In this document: positions 18,005-25,650 of the stretch, piece after piece
How positions within the stretch are numbered: position 1 is the first letter of the stretch
How the letters are laid out: each line of letters starts with the position of its first letter
DNA from: Flavobacterium sp. HSC-32F16
Lineage (GTDB): Bacteria; Bacteroidota; Bacteroidia; Flavobacteriales; Flavobacteriaceae
Reading direction: 5' to 3'
Length of the DNA stretch: 64,000 nucleotides
Assembly: GCF_024171645.1 (NCBI RefSeq)
Contig: NZ_JALKAC010000004.1
Location: 124,001-188,000 of the forward strand
Translations under genes and position numbers: made by a program
Notes under the pieces: generated by a model
The model's input: the letters and a program-made list of their open reading frames with translations, nothing else
Database searches by the model: none
Told to the model about the DNA's origin: nothing

Positions 18005-18035
18005 GATAGTTTACATTTTATGAAGTTTTGAACGA

Positions 18036-18584
18036 TTATTCCTGAATTTTTTCAGTTGTTTTTTCTTCTTCTTTATTGTCTTTGTCTTTATCTTTTTTCT
18101 TTTTTGATTTAGTTTTTTTAACCTCTTTAAAATTCTCCATAAAATTGGTATACTTTTCTACCTGATCTGGATTTAAAAAAGCCGTTATTTTTTTTGTCAT
18201 ACTTTCTTTTAAAGCTTTCATTTGCTCCATTTTCTGGTCTTGACTACTGCTTTCATTCTTTAAAAGGATTCCTTGTTCTCTCAAACCATCAGCAAAAACA
18301 TTGGTAATTGCGATAGATTGAAGTTCGTCAAGATTAACAGCTGGTTTCATTTGTTCCACGATTTTAGCTGCAGTTTCCTCTACAGGTATTTCTTTAGGTT
18401 TACTGGTGTTGGCTTGTGGTCCAGACATCATGCTTCTGTCCATGCCCATTCCGCCGCTTCTTCCGCCATATCCGCCATAACCATTACCGTAGCCATTGTT
18501 GTATCCATTTCCGTATTGAGCAGAAACAGAGTTGAAACAGAATAAGGTAAAAACTAAAATAATTAAGTTTTGTATAGGTTTCAT
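18036..18584 (-). CDS. Secreted Gly/Tyr-rich protein with charged C-terminal tail, unknown function
   Basis: A 182-residue protein with a signal peptide (NSVSAQ, ~23). The mature N-terminus is a Gly/Tyr/Asn low-complexity run (GYNNGYGNGYGGYGG). A helical segment from ~65 to 150 follows, with a repeated Met/Lys/Glu pattern and the phrase FLNPDQVEKYTNFME. The end is very Lys/Glu/Asp-rich. The helical part vaguely recalls periplasmic helical chaperone-type proteins with an LTxxQ-like turn, but I do not recognise the family. It is 41 bp from rimO and 31 bp from the amidase on the same strand. Confidence 0.7.
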   Translation of the reverse strand: MKPIQNLIILVFTLFCFNSVSAQYGNGYNNGYGNGYGGYGGRSGGMGMDRSMMSGPQANTSKPKEIPVEETAAKIVEQMKPAVNLDELQSIAITNVFADGLREQGILLKNESSSQDQKMEQMKALKESMTKKITAFLNPDQVEKYTNFMENFKEVKKTKSKKKKDKDKDNKEEEKTTEKIQE

Positions 18585-18625
18585 AAAAGTATTTTTCTCT
18601 AAGTTAGCAATAGTTTATGGTAAAT

Positions 18626-19939
18626 TTAAGCAGGTTCTCCGTATAAATCAAATTCTGTTGCTTCAATTATCTTGATATTAACAAATTCTCCAGTTTTTAC
18701 ATAATGTTTAGAGGCATCAATTAAAACTTCGTTATCAACATCAGGGCTGTCAAATTCTGTTCTTCCCACAAAATGAGCACCTTCTTTTCTGTCAATAATA
18801 CATCTAAAAACTTGTCCAACTTTTTCCTGATTCAAATCCCATGAAATCTGCGACTGCAATTCCATAATTTCATTTGCTCTGGCTTGTTTTACATCGTCTG
18901 GAACATTATCTTCAAGCAAATAAGCATGAGTATTTTCTTCATGAGAATAAGCAAAACATCCCATTCTGTCAAATTTCATTTCCTGAACAAAATCTTTCAA
19001 GATTTCAAAATCTTCCTGTGTTTCACCTGGGTAACCTACAATTAAAGTTGTTCTAATTGCCATTCCCGGAACCGCAGCACGAAAATCCTTCAATAATTGC
19101 GTTGTTTTAGCTTGAGTTGTACCACGACGCATCGATTTCAAAATAGAATCTGAAATATGCTGTAATGGAATATCAATATAATTACAAATTTTAGGCTCAC
19201 GTTTCATTAATTCTAAAACATCCATCGGGAAACCGGTAGGGTAGGCATAATGAAGACGAATCCATTCAATTCCTTCAACTGCAGCTAAAGCTTCTAATAA
19301 TTCTGCAAGATTTCTCTTTTTATAAAGATCTAAACCGTAATAAGTTAGATCCTGAGCAATTAGTATTAATTCTTTAACGCCATTTTTGGCTAAACCTTGT
19401 GCTTCCTTAACTAATTTTTCAATTGGCTGTGAAATATGCGAACCTCTCATTAATGGAATTGCACAGAAACTGCAAGGTCTGTCGCATCCTTCGGCAATTT
19501 TTAGATAGGCATAATTTTTAGGAGTTGTGGTTAATCTTTCTCCTAATAATTCATGTTTATAGTCGGCTCCTAAAGCTTTCAATAATTGAGGTAACTCAGT
19601 AGTTCCAAAATATTGATCTACATTTGGAATTTCTTTTTCTAAATCAGGTCTGTAACGCTCAGATAAACATCCGGTAACGAAAACTTTATCAACTAAACCT
19701 TTGTCTTTTTTATCAGCATATTCCAAAATCATGTTTACTGATTCTGCTTTCGCATTGTCAATAAAGCCACAAGTGTTTATTACAATAATGTTTCCTTCAT
19801 CCTTTGCAGTGGCTTCGTGAGTAACTTCTTTTCCGTTTGCACGAAGTTGTCCCATAAGCACTTCACTGTCATATACATTTTTTGAACACCCAAGAGTGAT
19901 TACGTTAATTTTGTTCTTTTTTAAAGACTTGGTTCTCAT
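18626..19939 (-). CDS. rimO: Ribosomal protein S12 methylthiotransferase RimO
   Basis: A 437-residue radical-SAM enzyme. The UPF0004 domain has the first cluster cysteines Cys18 (TLGCSKN), Cys57 (NTCGF) and Cys91. The radical-SAM cluster is Cys152-x3-Cys156-x2-Cys159 (EGCDRPCSFCAIP). A TRAM domain occupies the last ~65 residues. RimO adds a methylthio group to a conserved aspartate of ribosomal protein S12. The TLGCSKN start and LERYRPDL-like region separate it from MiaB. A TAATTTTG box lies about 20 bp upstream of the ATG (19959-19966). Confidence 0.95.
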   Translation of the reverse strand: MRTKSLKKNKINVITLGCSKNVYDSEVLMGQLRANGKEVTHEATAKDEGNIIVINTCGFIDNAKAESVNMILEYADKKDKGLVDKVFVTGCLSERYRPDLEKEIPNVDQYFGTTELPQLLKALGADYKHELLGERLTTTPKNYAYLKIAEGCDRPCSFCAIPLMRGSHISQPIEKLVKEAQGLAKNGVKELILIAQDLTYYGLDLYKKRNLAELLEALAAVEGIEWIRLHYAYPTGFPMDVLELMKREPKICNYIDIPLQHISDSILKSMRRGTTQAKTTQLLKDFRAAVPGMAIRTTLIVGYPGETQEDFEILKDFVQEMKFDRMGCFAYSHEENTHAYLLEDNVPDDVKQARANEIMELQSQISWDLNQEKVGQVFRCIIDRKEGAHFVGRTEFDSPDVDNEVLIDASKHYVKTGEFVNIKIIEATEFDLYGEPA

Positions 19940-19958
19940 ACTTTTATAAATTGGAGTG

Positions 19959-19966
19959 CAAAATTA
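19959..19966 (-). promoter_or_regulatory. Candidate -7 box of rimO
   Basis: Reads TAATTTTG on the minus strand, matching TAnnTTTG, 19 bp before the rimO start. A terminator for the gene upstream lies just behind it, so rimO needs its own promoter here. Confidence 0.55.
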
Positions 19967-20041
19967 CACTTTTTTATTCAAACACCGCTTGTTTCGGTTT
20001 CTTTTAGATGTTTTTTATGAAGCTTTCCGGTAGTTTTCGGT

Positions 20042-20076
20042 CAAAAAAAATCCGCCAAGTATTTACCTGACGGAAA
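20042..20076 (-). terminator. Terminator after the FadL-type gene
   Basis: On the minus strand TTTCCGTCAGGTAAATACTTGGCGGA folds through TCCG.CA / TG.CGGA and ends in a T8 run. It separates the outer-membrane protein gene from rimO. Confidence 0.7.
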
Positions 20077-20101
20077 TTTCCATTCCTCTATTTATTCTTA
20101 A

Positions 20102-21607
20102 TTACAATTCAAATAATAAAGTCAAAGTAACATTGTTTAACTTTGATGTGATGTTTGCGCCATCAGTAAATCCTGTTGCAAAGAAACCTTGATTCGATTT
20201 TCTTTCTAAATAAGAGTAAGCTAAATCTAATTTTGTTGATCCAAAGCTGTAGCCTAAACCTCCTGAATAGCTGTTTAAATCTCCAATTGTAGTTCCGTTT
20301 CTATAAGGGCTTCCTTCAAAACGATATCCACCGCGTAAACTCAATTGTTTTATTTTATATTCGGCACCAACTCTTAATTCTCCGGTACTGGTAAGTTGAT
20401 TGCTGATGTCGTTGTTAACTCCTCTAAAACCTAAATCGCTGGTTGGTTTGTATTTAGTATTGCCGTAATCTTTAATAGCGTAATCAACGCTTAATAAACC
20501 AGATTTTCCAAATACATAAGCGGCGCTAAAAGTAACTTTTCCCGGAGTTTGTAGAGTATAAGATTCGTATACGTTAACTACATTAGGGTTTATGTTTTCA
20601 AAAAGTTCCGGGCCTCCGTTAGCTTGTCTTGTCGAAGTAAGAGTTTGAGATAGTTCATCGTAAAGTTCATACCAGGTATTAGATTCATAAGCCAAACCAA
20701 GTCTAAAAGCTTCAGTAACTTTTGCAATAGCTCCTAATTGAAAAGAAAATCCATTTCCGTATGTGTAAAGGTCGTTATTGAATCGCAAGTTAGAAATAGT
20801 TGCAGTTGGTTCTAATGCATTATCGTTATCTTCATAAAAACTACTGGATCTTCTGTAATCTGTAACATGTACATTTAAGTTTGCTCCTAAATATATCCTG
20901 TCTTTATATGAAGTTGCTATATTGAAGCTTAATTTAGTGTTATATCCTCTGGTATAAATTTCATTTTCCTGATAGTAATTTCCTCCTGCAGGAACATTTG
21001 AGGTGTATTGTGTGTTTGAACTGCTGTTTTCATTGACTGGATTGATCACATGACCATAGTACCCAAAATAAGCTTGCTGTTCATCATAAAATTGGTCTCT
21101 GTATTGAATACCTGTTATGTCGCCTAAAGGAATTCCGTTAGCATAAGCTAAAAAATAATTAGCAACAGAATTAGTTGGGTTAGTACCTACAGAGACGGTA
21201 TTGTTGTTGAAATTGTTTGTGCTTTCATAACTTGCCCCAATGGCAATTTTTTTCCAGCTGTTGCTGGGATTTCTGTCATTAAAAACAAAAATAGCTCCTG
21301 CTTGATTCAATGTAAAAGAATTGTCTTTGTCGGAAATTTTGGTTCCAAAATAATCAGAGTTATTTTTGATATTTTGATTGCTAAAAGATACTCCAACTTG
21401 ATTATTGTTGAATATGGCAGATCCGGCTGGATTTACGGTTATAGCAGATATGTCTCCTCCAACTGCTCCAAAAGCACCACTCATGGCTCTGAATCTTGCA
21501 GTTCCGGTCAAATTGTCCTGTGCGTATCGTAAGGCGTCAGAGACTTCCTGAGAATGTGAGACGCTCACAGTTAGTCCTGTAATAAATAGGAAGAATATTT
21601 TTTTCAT
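20102..21607 (-). CDS. OmpP1/FadL-family outer-membrane transport protein
   Basis: A 501-residue protein with a signal peptide (SVSHSQ, ~20). The mature N-terminus DALRYAQDNLTGTARFRAMSGAFGAVGGDISAITVNPAGSA is the FadL-type hatch region, with the conserved NPAG turn. The remainder is a beta-barrel ending in LLFEL. Family members move hydrophobic compounds across the outer membrane. It is followed by rimO on the same strand but has its own terminator. The substrate cannot be predicted. Confidence 0.85.
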   Translation of the reverse strand: MKKIFFLFITGLTVSVSHSQEVSDALRYAQDNLTGTARFRAMSGAFGAVGGDISAITVNPAGSAIFNNNQVGVSFSNQNIKNNSDYFGTKISDKDNSFTLNQAGAIFVFNDRNPSNSWKKIAIGASYESTNNFNNNTVSVGTNPTNSVANYFLAYANGIPLGDITGIQYRDQFYDEQQAYFGYYGHVINPVNENSSSNTQYTSNVPAGGNYYQENEIYTRGYNTKLSFNIATSYKDRIYLGANLNVHVTDYRRSSSFYEDNDNALEPTATISNLRFNNDLYTYGNGFSFQLGAIAKVTEAFRLGLAYESNTWYELYDELSQTLTSTRQANGGPELFENINPNVVNVYESYTLQTPGKVTFSAAYVFGKSGLLSVDYAIKDYGNTKYKPTSDLGFRGVNNDISNQLTSTGELRVGAEYKIKQLSLRGGYRFEGSPYRNGTTIGDLNSYSGGLGYSFGSTKLDLAYSYLERKSNQGFFATGFTDGANITSKLNNVTLTLLFEL

Positions 21608-21656
21608 TGGGTAAGTTTTTAATGTGTGATATTAGATTGGGAAAAAGGGAAAAATG

Positions 21657-22691
21657 TTACCTTCTTCCGCCTCCGCCTCCGCCGTATGATCTTCCGCCTC
21701 CGCCGCCGCCGCCAGATGATCTCATGCTTCCTCCGCCGCTGTTCGATGAACGTGATGGGCTAGGAGAGTAGCTTCTAGATGAGTTGCTGTTGCTGCTATT
21801 GTTGTAGCTTCTGTTAGTTGGTGTACTGCTGCTTGATCTTCTGCTAGAGTCATAAGTGCTGTTTTGACCTTGAGATGAATAGCTTCTTCTGTTAGAGAAA
21901 TTTGGGCTCGAAGTATTATTATAACTTCTTCCGTTTACAGATGAACTTCTTCTGTAGTCAGAATAGCTGTTTGATCTGTTGGAGTAGTTTCTATTTGTTG
22001 TGTAAGTGCTGTTTCTGTTAGAAAAACTGTTTCTGTTTCCAGAATAGCTTCTGTTTGTGTAATTTCTGTTAGAAGCATATGCTCTGTTTGAAGTGTAGTT
22101 TCTGTTGCCGTAATAGGCTGCAGATCCTCTTCGGCCGTAGCTGTTTGAGTAGTTTCCATAATAACTGCCTCCCCAATATCCTGGATAACCCCATCCTGGT
22201 CCCCAGTATCCTGGGTATCCCCAAGCATATCCCGGGTAACCCCATCCGGCTCCCCAATATGCTCCGCCCCAGTATCCGCCATATCCTCCCCATCCATAAT
22301 AAGGATATCCCCAACCTAATCCGAATGACCAGTTTGGAGTAGAGTATACGTTTACAGAAACATCTGAATTACTGCTTCCCCATGCAGGATAAGCGGCAGA
22401 AGCGGTCTGTGTGCTGTCGCTTTCAGAATAGTTGCTGTAACTGTCTACATCTGTGAAAATTTCTGTAGGCTGATCATCATCTTGTAATGATCTGAAGTAG
22501 TCTTTGTATTGATTATTTGCAGCTGCATTGTTGTTTGTTTGAGCATATCTGTTGGTAGAATTACCATAAACCCCATCGCTGTCATAATACGATGTATTTT
22601 GGTAAGAACCACATGATGCTAAAAGAAAACTCAGTAATCCAATTAAGTAAAAATGACTCGAGTTTTGGCGGAGAGTAGTATAAGTTTTCAT
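21657..22691 (-). CDS. Low-complexity Gly/Tyr/Ser/Asn-rich lipoprotein, unknown function
   Basis: A 344-residue protein with a lipoprotein signal (FLLASC, Cys ~27). A central Gly/Tyr/Trp-rich stretch (~115-175) repeats GWGYPGYWG-like units. A long Ser/Arg/Asn/Tyr-rich tail follows, repeating NRNY / NRSYS, and the end is poly-Gly (SYGGGGGGRR). The bias makes the reverse frames look open, but only this frame has a signal peptide. It begins divergently from proS. The amino-acid bias would suit an extracellular, aggregating or adhesive surface protein; that is inference only. Confidence 0.7.
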   Translation of the reverse strand: MKTYTTLRQNSSHFYLIGLLSFLLASCGSYQNTSYYDSDGVYGNSTNRYAQTNNNAAANNQYKDYFRSLQDDDQPTEIFTDVDSYSNYSESDSTQTASAAYPAWGSSNSDVSVNVYSTPNWSFGLGWGYPYYGWGGYGGYWGGAYWGAGWGYPGYAWGYPGYWGPGWGYPGYWGGSYYGNYSNSYGRRGSAAYYGNRNYTSNRAYASNRNYTNRSYSGNRNSFSNRNSTYTTNRNYSNRSNSYSDYRRSSSVNGRSYNNTSSPNFSNRRSYSSQGQNSTYDSSRRSSSSTPTNRSYNNSSNSNSSRSYSPSPSRSSNSGGGSMRSSGGGGGGGRSYGGGGGGRR

Positions 22692-22721
22692 ATCTGTGGT
22701 GTTTTTTATTGTTGCACATTA

Positions 22722-22739
22722 CAAAAATAGTTAGTTTTG
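22722..22739. promoter_or_regulatory. proS: Divergent promoter pair between the lipoprotein gene and proS
   Basis: On the plus strand TAGTTTTG (22732-22739) with a TTG about 20 bp upstream (22709-22711) points to proS, 53 bp ahead. On the minus strand TATTTTTG (22729-22722) points to the Gly-rich lipoprotein gene, 30 bp away. The two boxes lie almost back to back. Confidence 0.55.
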
Positions 22740-22792
22740 TCAAACTATTTAGTTAAAATTATTAAAACAAAATTTGTGCCAAACTATATAAT

Positions 22793-24271
22793 ATGAGTAA
22801 GAACCTTACTACGCGATCAGAAGATTATTCTAAATGGTATAATGAGCTGGTTGTCAAAGCAGATTTAGCTGAAAATTCAGGAGTTAGAGGGTGTATGGTA
22901 ATTAAACCATACGGCTATGCAATTTGGGAAAAAATGCAGGCAGAGTTAGATAGAATGTTTAAGGAAACAGGACATCAAAATGCTTATTTTCCTTTGTTTG
23001 TTCCTAAAAGCATGTTTGAAGCCGAAGAGAAGAATGCAGAAGGATTTGCAAAAGAATGCGCTGTTGTAACACATTATAGATTAAAGAATGATCCTGATAA
23101 ACCTGGAAAATTAATAGTTGATCCTAATGCCAAACTAGAAGAAGAACTTATTGTTCGTCCAACAAGTGAAGCAATTATTTGGTCTACATATAAAGGATGG
23201 GTGCAGTCTTATAGAGATTTACCCTTGCTGATCAATCAATGGGCAAACGTAGTTCGCTGGGAAATGCGTACCCGTTTGTTTTTAAGAACTGCCGAATTTT
23301 TGTGGCAGGAAGGGCATACGGCTCACGCAACAAAATCAGAAGCGATAGAAGAGTCTGAAAAAATGATGAATGTTTATGCTGATTTTTCAGAAAGTTTTAT
23401 GGCGATTCCTGTTGTAAAAGGAATTAAAACTGAAACGGAGCGTTTTGCAGGTGCAGATGAAACGTATTGTATTGAAGCCTTAATGCAGGATGGAAAAGCA
23501 TTGCAGGCTGGAACCTCTCACTTTTTGGGTCAGAACTTTGCAAAAGCTTTTGATGTAAAATTTGCTAACGCAGAAGGTAAACAAGAACACGTTTGGGGAA
23601 CTTCATGGGGAGTGTCTACTCGTTTGATGGGGGCTTTGATTATGACGCATTCTGATGATCAGGGATTGGTGCTGCCTCCAAACTTGGCTCCAATTCAAGT
23701 TGTGATTGTACCTATTCATAAAACAGATGAGCAATTAGCTGAAATTACTACTGCGGTGAATGAATTAACCGCAAAATTGAGAAAACTTAAGATTTCGGTA
23801 AAATATGATGACAGAACAACTCAAAAGCCAGGATTCAAGTTTGCGGAATGGGAATTGAAAGGTGTTCCTGTTAGGATTGCTGTTGGTCCAAAAGATTTAG
23901 AAAACGGAACTTTTGAGGTTGCAAGACGTGATAATTTAACGAAAGAAGTTGTTGCAAGTGAAAAAATCGTTGAATATATAAATGACTTGTTAGAGCAGAT
24001 TCAAAAGGATTTATTTGATCGTGCATTAAATTATCGTGATACACATATTACAGAAGTGAATAATTTTGAGGAGTTTAAGCAAGTTTTAGAAGAAAAAGGA
24101 GGATTTATTTCAGCTCATTGGGATGGTACTGCAGCAACCGAAGAGAAGATAAAAGATTTGACAAAAGCAACGATTAGATGTATTCCTTTAGGAGCTGTGG
24201 AAGAGGCGGGAAGCTGTGTGTTTACAGGGAATCCTTCATCTAAAAGAGTCTTTTTTGCTAAGGCGTATTAA
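22793..24271 (+). CDS. proS: Prolyl-tRNA synthetase (short archaeal/eukaryote-like type)
   Basis: A 492-residue class II synthetase. Motif 1/2 elements are visible ([56 protein letters not shown]), as is motif 3 ([18 protein letters not shown]). An anticodon-binding domain (~290-390) and a C-terminal zinc-type domain ending in a Tyr follow; the final Tyr is typical of the short ProRS group. The bacterial inserted editing domain is absent. It charges tRNA-Pro with proline in the cytoplasm. The three tRNA-Glu genes follow 80 bp downstream but have their own promoter box. Confidence 0.96.
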   Translation: MSKNLTTRSEDYSKWYNELVVKADLAENSGVRGCMVIKPYGYAIWEKMQAELDRMFKETGHQNAYFPLFVPKSMFEAEEKNAEGFAKECAVVTHYRLKNDPDKPGKLIVDPNAKLEEELIVRPTSEAIIWSTYKGWVQSYRDLPLLINQWANVVRWEMRTRLFLRTAEFLWQEGHTAHATKSEAIEESEKMMNVYADFSESFMAIPVVKGIKTETERFAGADETYCIEALMQDGKALQAGTSHFLGQNFAKAFDVKFANAEGKQEHVWGTSWGVSTRLMGALIMTHSDDQGLVLPPNLAPIQVVIVPIHKTDEQLAEITTAVNELTAKLRKLKISVKYDDRTTQKPGFKFAEWELKGVPVRIAVGPKDLENGTFEVARRDNLTKEVVASEKIVEYINDLLEQIQKDLFDRALNYRDTHITEVNNFEEFKQVLEEKGGFISAHWDGTAATEEKIKDLTKATIRCIPLGAVEEAGSCVFTGNPSSKRVFFAKAY

Positions 24272-24321
24272 AAAAGTTTAATTTTTTTTGCATCAGCTAT
24301 TGTGCAACTAAAAAATAGATG

Positions 24322-24329
24322 TATCTTTG
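24322..24329 (+). promoter_or_regulatory. Promoter of the tRNA-Glu cluster
   Basis: TATCTTTG (TAnnTTTG) with TTG at 24300-24302, spaced 19 bp, an ideal Bacteroidetes -33/-7 pair. The first tRNA starts 22 bp after the box. Confidence 0.75.
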
Positions 24330-24351
24330 CATCCGCATTAGAGAAATACAT

Positions 24352-24423
24352 GGTCCGTTCGTCTATCGGTTAGGACGCCAGGTTTTCATCCTGGTAAGGG
24401 GGGTTCGATTCCCCCACGGACTA
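24352..24423 (+). tRNA. tRNA-Glu (anticodon TTC), copy 1
   Basis: A 72-nt cloverleaf: acceptor GGTCCGT/ACGGACT with a G-U first pair, anticodon stem CCAGG/CCTGG around loop TTTTCAT giving anticodon TTC, T-stem GGGGG/CCCCC with TTCGATT loop, discriminator A. CCA is not encoded. Confidence 0.97.
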
Positions 24424-24464
24424 CTTTTTTTTTCTGCGATTTAAGTTATTTAACTTGATGTAAT

Positions 24465-24536
24465 GGTCCGTTCGTCTATCGGTTAGGACGCCAGGTTTTC
24501 ATCCTGGTAAGGGGGGTTCGATTCCCCCACGGACTA
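24465..24536 (+). tRNA. tRNA-Glu (anticodon TTC), copy 2
   Basis: Identical over all 72 nt to copy 1, 41 bp downstream. Probably cotranscribed and processed from one precursor. Confidence 0.97.
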
Positions 24537-24580
24537 CAATTTCAATTTTGTTTAAAATTGGAGAAAACTTAGAGGATATT

Positions 24581-24652
24581 GGTCTGTTCGTCTAGGGGTT
24601 AGGACTCCAGGCTTTCGTCCTGGTAACAGGGGTTCGATTCCCTTACAGACTA
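24581..24652 (+). tRNA. tRNA-Glu (anticodon TTC), diverged copy 3
   Basis: A 72-nt cloverleaf with acceptor GGTCTGT/ACAGACT. The anticodon loop is CTTTCGT, so the anticodon is again TTC, but positions 32 and 37 are C and G instead of T and A. The T-stem AGGGG/CCCTT contains a G-U pair. Changes in the acceptor stem are compensated, which argues for a functional gene rather than decay. Confidence 0.93.
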
Positions 24653-24807
24653 CAAAATTAGTTGTAAATAAGTTTTGTAAAATAAAAATTGGTGTCTCGG
24701 TTTTTGTTTTATTAGTTAAAACCAAAGTGATTTTTTTATAATTGTGGGAGGTTTTTCTTTTTTAACTAGTATTTATAATAATTATTACATCTAAAATTAA
24801 AAAAAAA

Positions 24808-25059
24808 ATGGCAAATCATAAGTCAGCGTTAAAAAGAATCAGAAGTAACGAAAAAAGAAGAGTTCTTAACAGATATCAACATAAAACTACTCGTAATGCT
24901 ATTAAAGCATTAAGATTAGCTACTGATAAATCTGATGCTACTGCAAAATTATCAACTGTAATTTCTATGATTGATAAATTAGCTAAAAAGAACATTATTC
25001 ATAATAATAAAGCTTCTAACTTGAAGTCTAAATTAACTAAGCATGTTGCTAAATTGTAA
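24808..25059 (+). CDS. rpsT: 30S ribosomal protein S20
   Basis: An 83-residue, strongly basic helical protein starting MANHKSALKRIRSNEKRRVLNRY, the typical S20 N-terminus, with KKNIIHNNKASNLKSKLTKHV near the end. It binds 16S rRNA early in small-subunit assembly. It has a poly-A rich leader and a terminator directly after the stop. Confidence 0.97.
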   Translation: MANHKSALKRIRSNEKRRVLNRYQHKTTRNAIKALRLATDKSDATAKLSTVISMIDKLAKKNIIHNNKASNLKSKLTKHVAKL

Positions 25060-25083
25060 TTAATTGCAATTTTTAAATATACA

Positions 25084-25113
25084 AAAAGTCCTCTTTTAGA
25101 GGACTTTTTTTGT
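25084..25113 (+). terminator. rpsT: Terminator of rpsT
   Basis: AAAAAGTCCTCT and AGAGGACTTTTTTT form a tight stem over a TTT(T) loop, a textbook intrinsic terminator. Confidence 0.9.
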
Positions 25114-25172
25114 TTAGAATAGTATTGAAAACAGCAATGTTTTTAAATCTCATATTTCAATTTTTTAAGGTT

Positions 25173-25217
25173 AAAAAAAATCCAAATCCAATAAATATAT
25201 TAGAATTTGGAAATTTA
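25173..25217 (-). terminator. Terminator of the kinase/response-regulator operon
   Basis: On the minus strand a CCAAATTC ... GAATTTGG-like stem with an AT-rich loop is followed by T8. It lies just after the response-regulator stop codon. Confidence 0.65.
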
Positions 25218-25235
25218 AAATAATTGGAGTTTTAT

Positions 25236-25646
25236 TTAAAAGTCTATTTTCTTTTTTAGATATTCCAGCATTGCCTGAGTAATTGGTTTTGAAAGGAAAT
25301 CTATTATTATAGGATATTTTTTTGCTTTAGCTAAATCTTCAGGGTCAATTGTAGAAGATAATACGATAACTTTTGCGGTATTAAACTCTGCATAATCGTC
25401 AGAGGTGAAATGGTCTAAAAACTCCCATCCGCCCATAACCGGCATATTTAAATCCAGAAAAATTAGTTCAGGCTTTTTGATTACGGTGTTTTTGTTATTG
25501 TATTTTAAAGTATTGAAATGGTGTAAAGCCTCTTCGCCATTTTGAGCTGTAATGATTTCATGTGAAAATGAAGATTTTGCGATTACTTTTTTGCATAACA
25601 GCAACGTAATAGGATCGTCGTCAATGCATAAAATCTGCTCAAGCAT
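25236..25646 (-). CDS. Single-domain response regulator
   Basis: A 136-residue CheY-like receiver and nothing else. The acidic pocket is CIDDD (Asp9-11), the phospho-acceptor Asp65 is in LIFLDLNMP, the conserved Ser/Thr is in VLSST, and the Lys is in FLSKPI. It begins 4 bp after the kinase gene stop, so the two are an operon and probably cognate. With no output domain it must act by protein contact or as a phosphate relay. Such Rcp1-type receivers often pair with PAS kinases in Bacteroidetes. Confidence 0.9.
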   Translation of the reverse strand: MLEQILCIDDDPITLLLCKKVIAKSSFSHEIITAQNGEEALHHFNTLKYNNKNTVIKKPELIFLDLNMPVMGGWEFLDHFTSDDYAEFNTAKVIVLSSTIDPEDLAKAKKYPIIIDFLSKPITQAMLEYLKKKIDF

Positions 25647-25650
25647 AATA

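Noticed and set aside
21935..22342. Overlapping reading frames on both strands within the Gly/Tyr-rich gene
   Set aside because: They come from low-complexity codon bias and have no signal peptide, start context or family match.
24272..24351. tRNA genes as a read-through tail of proS
   Set aside because: A strong -33/-7 promoter pair lies directly before the first tRNA.
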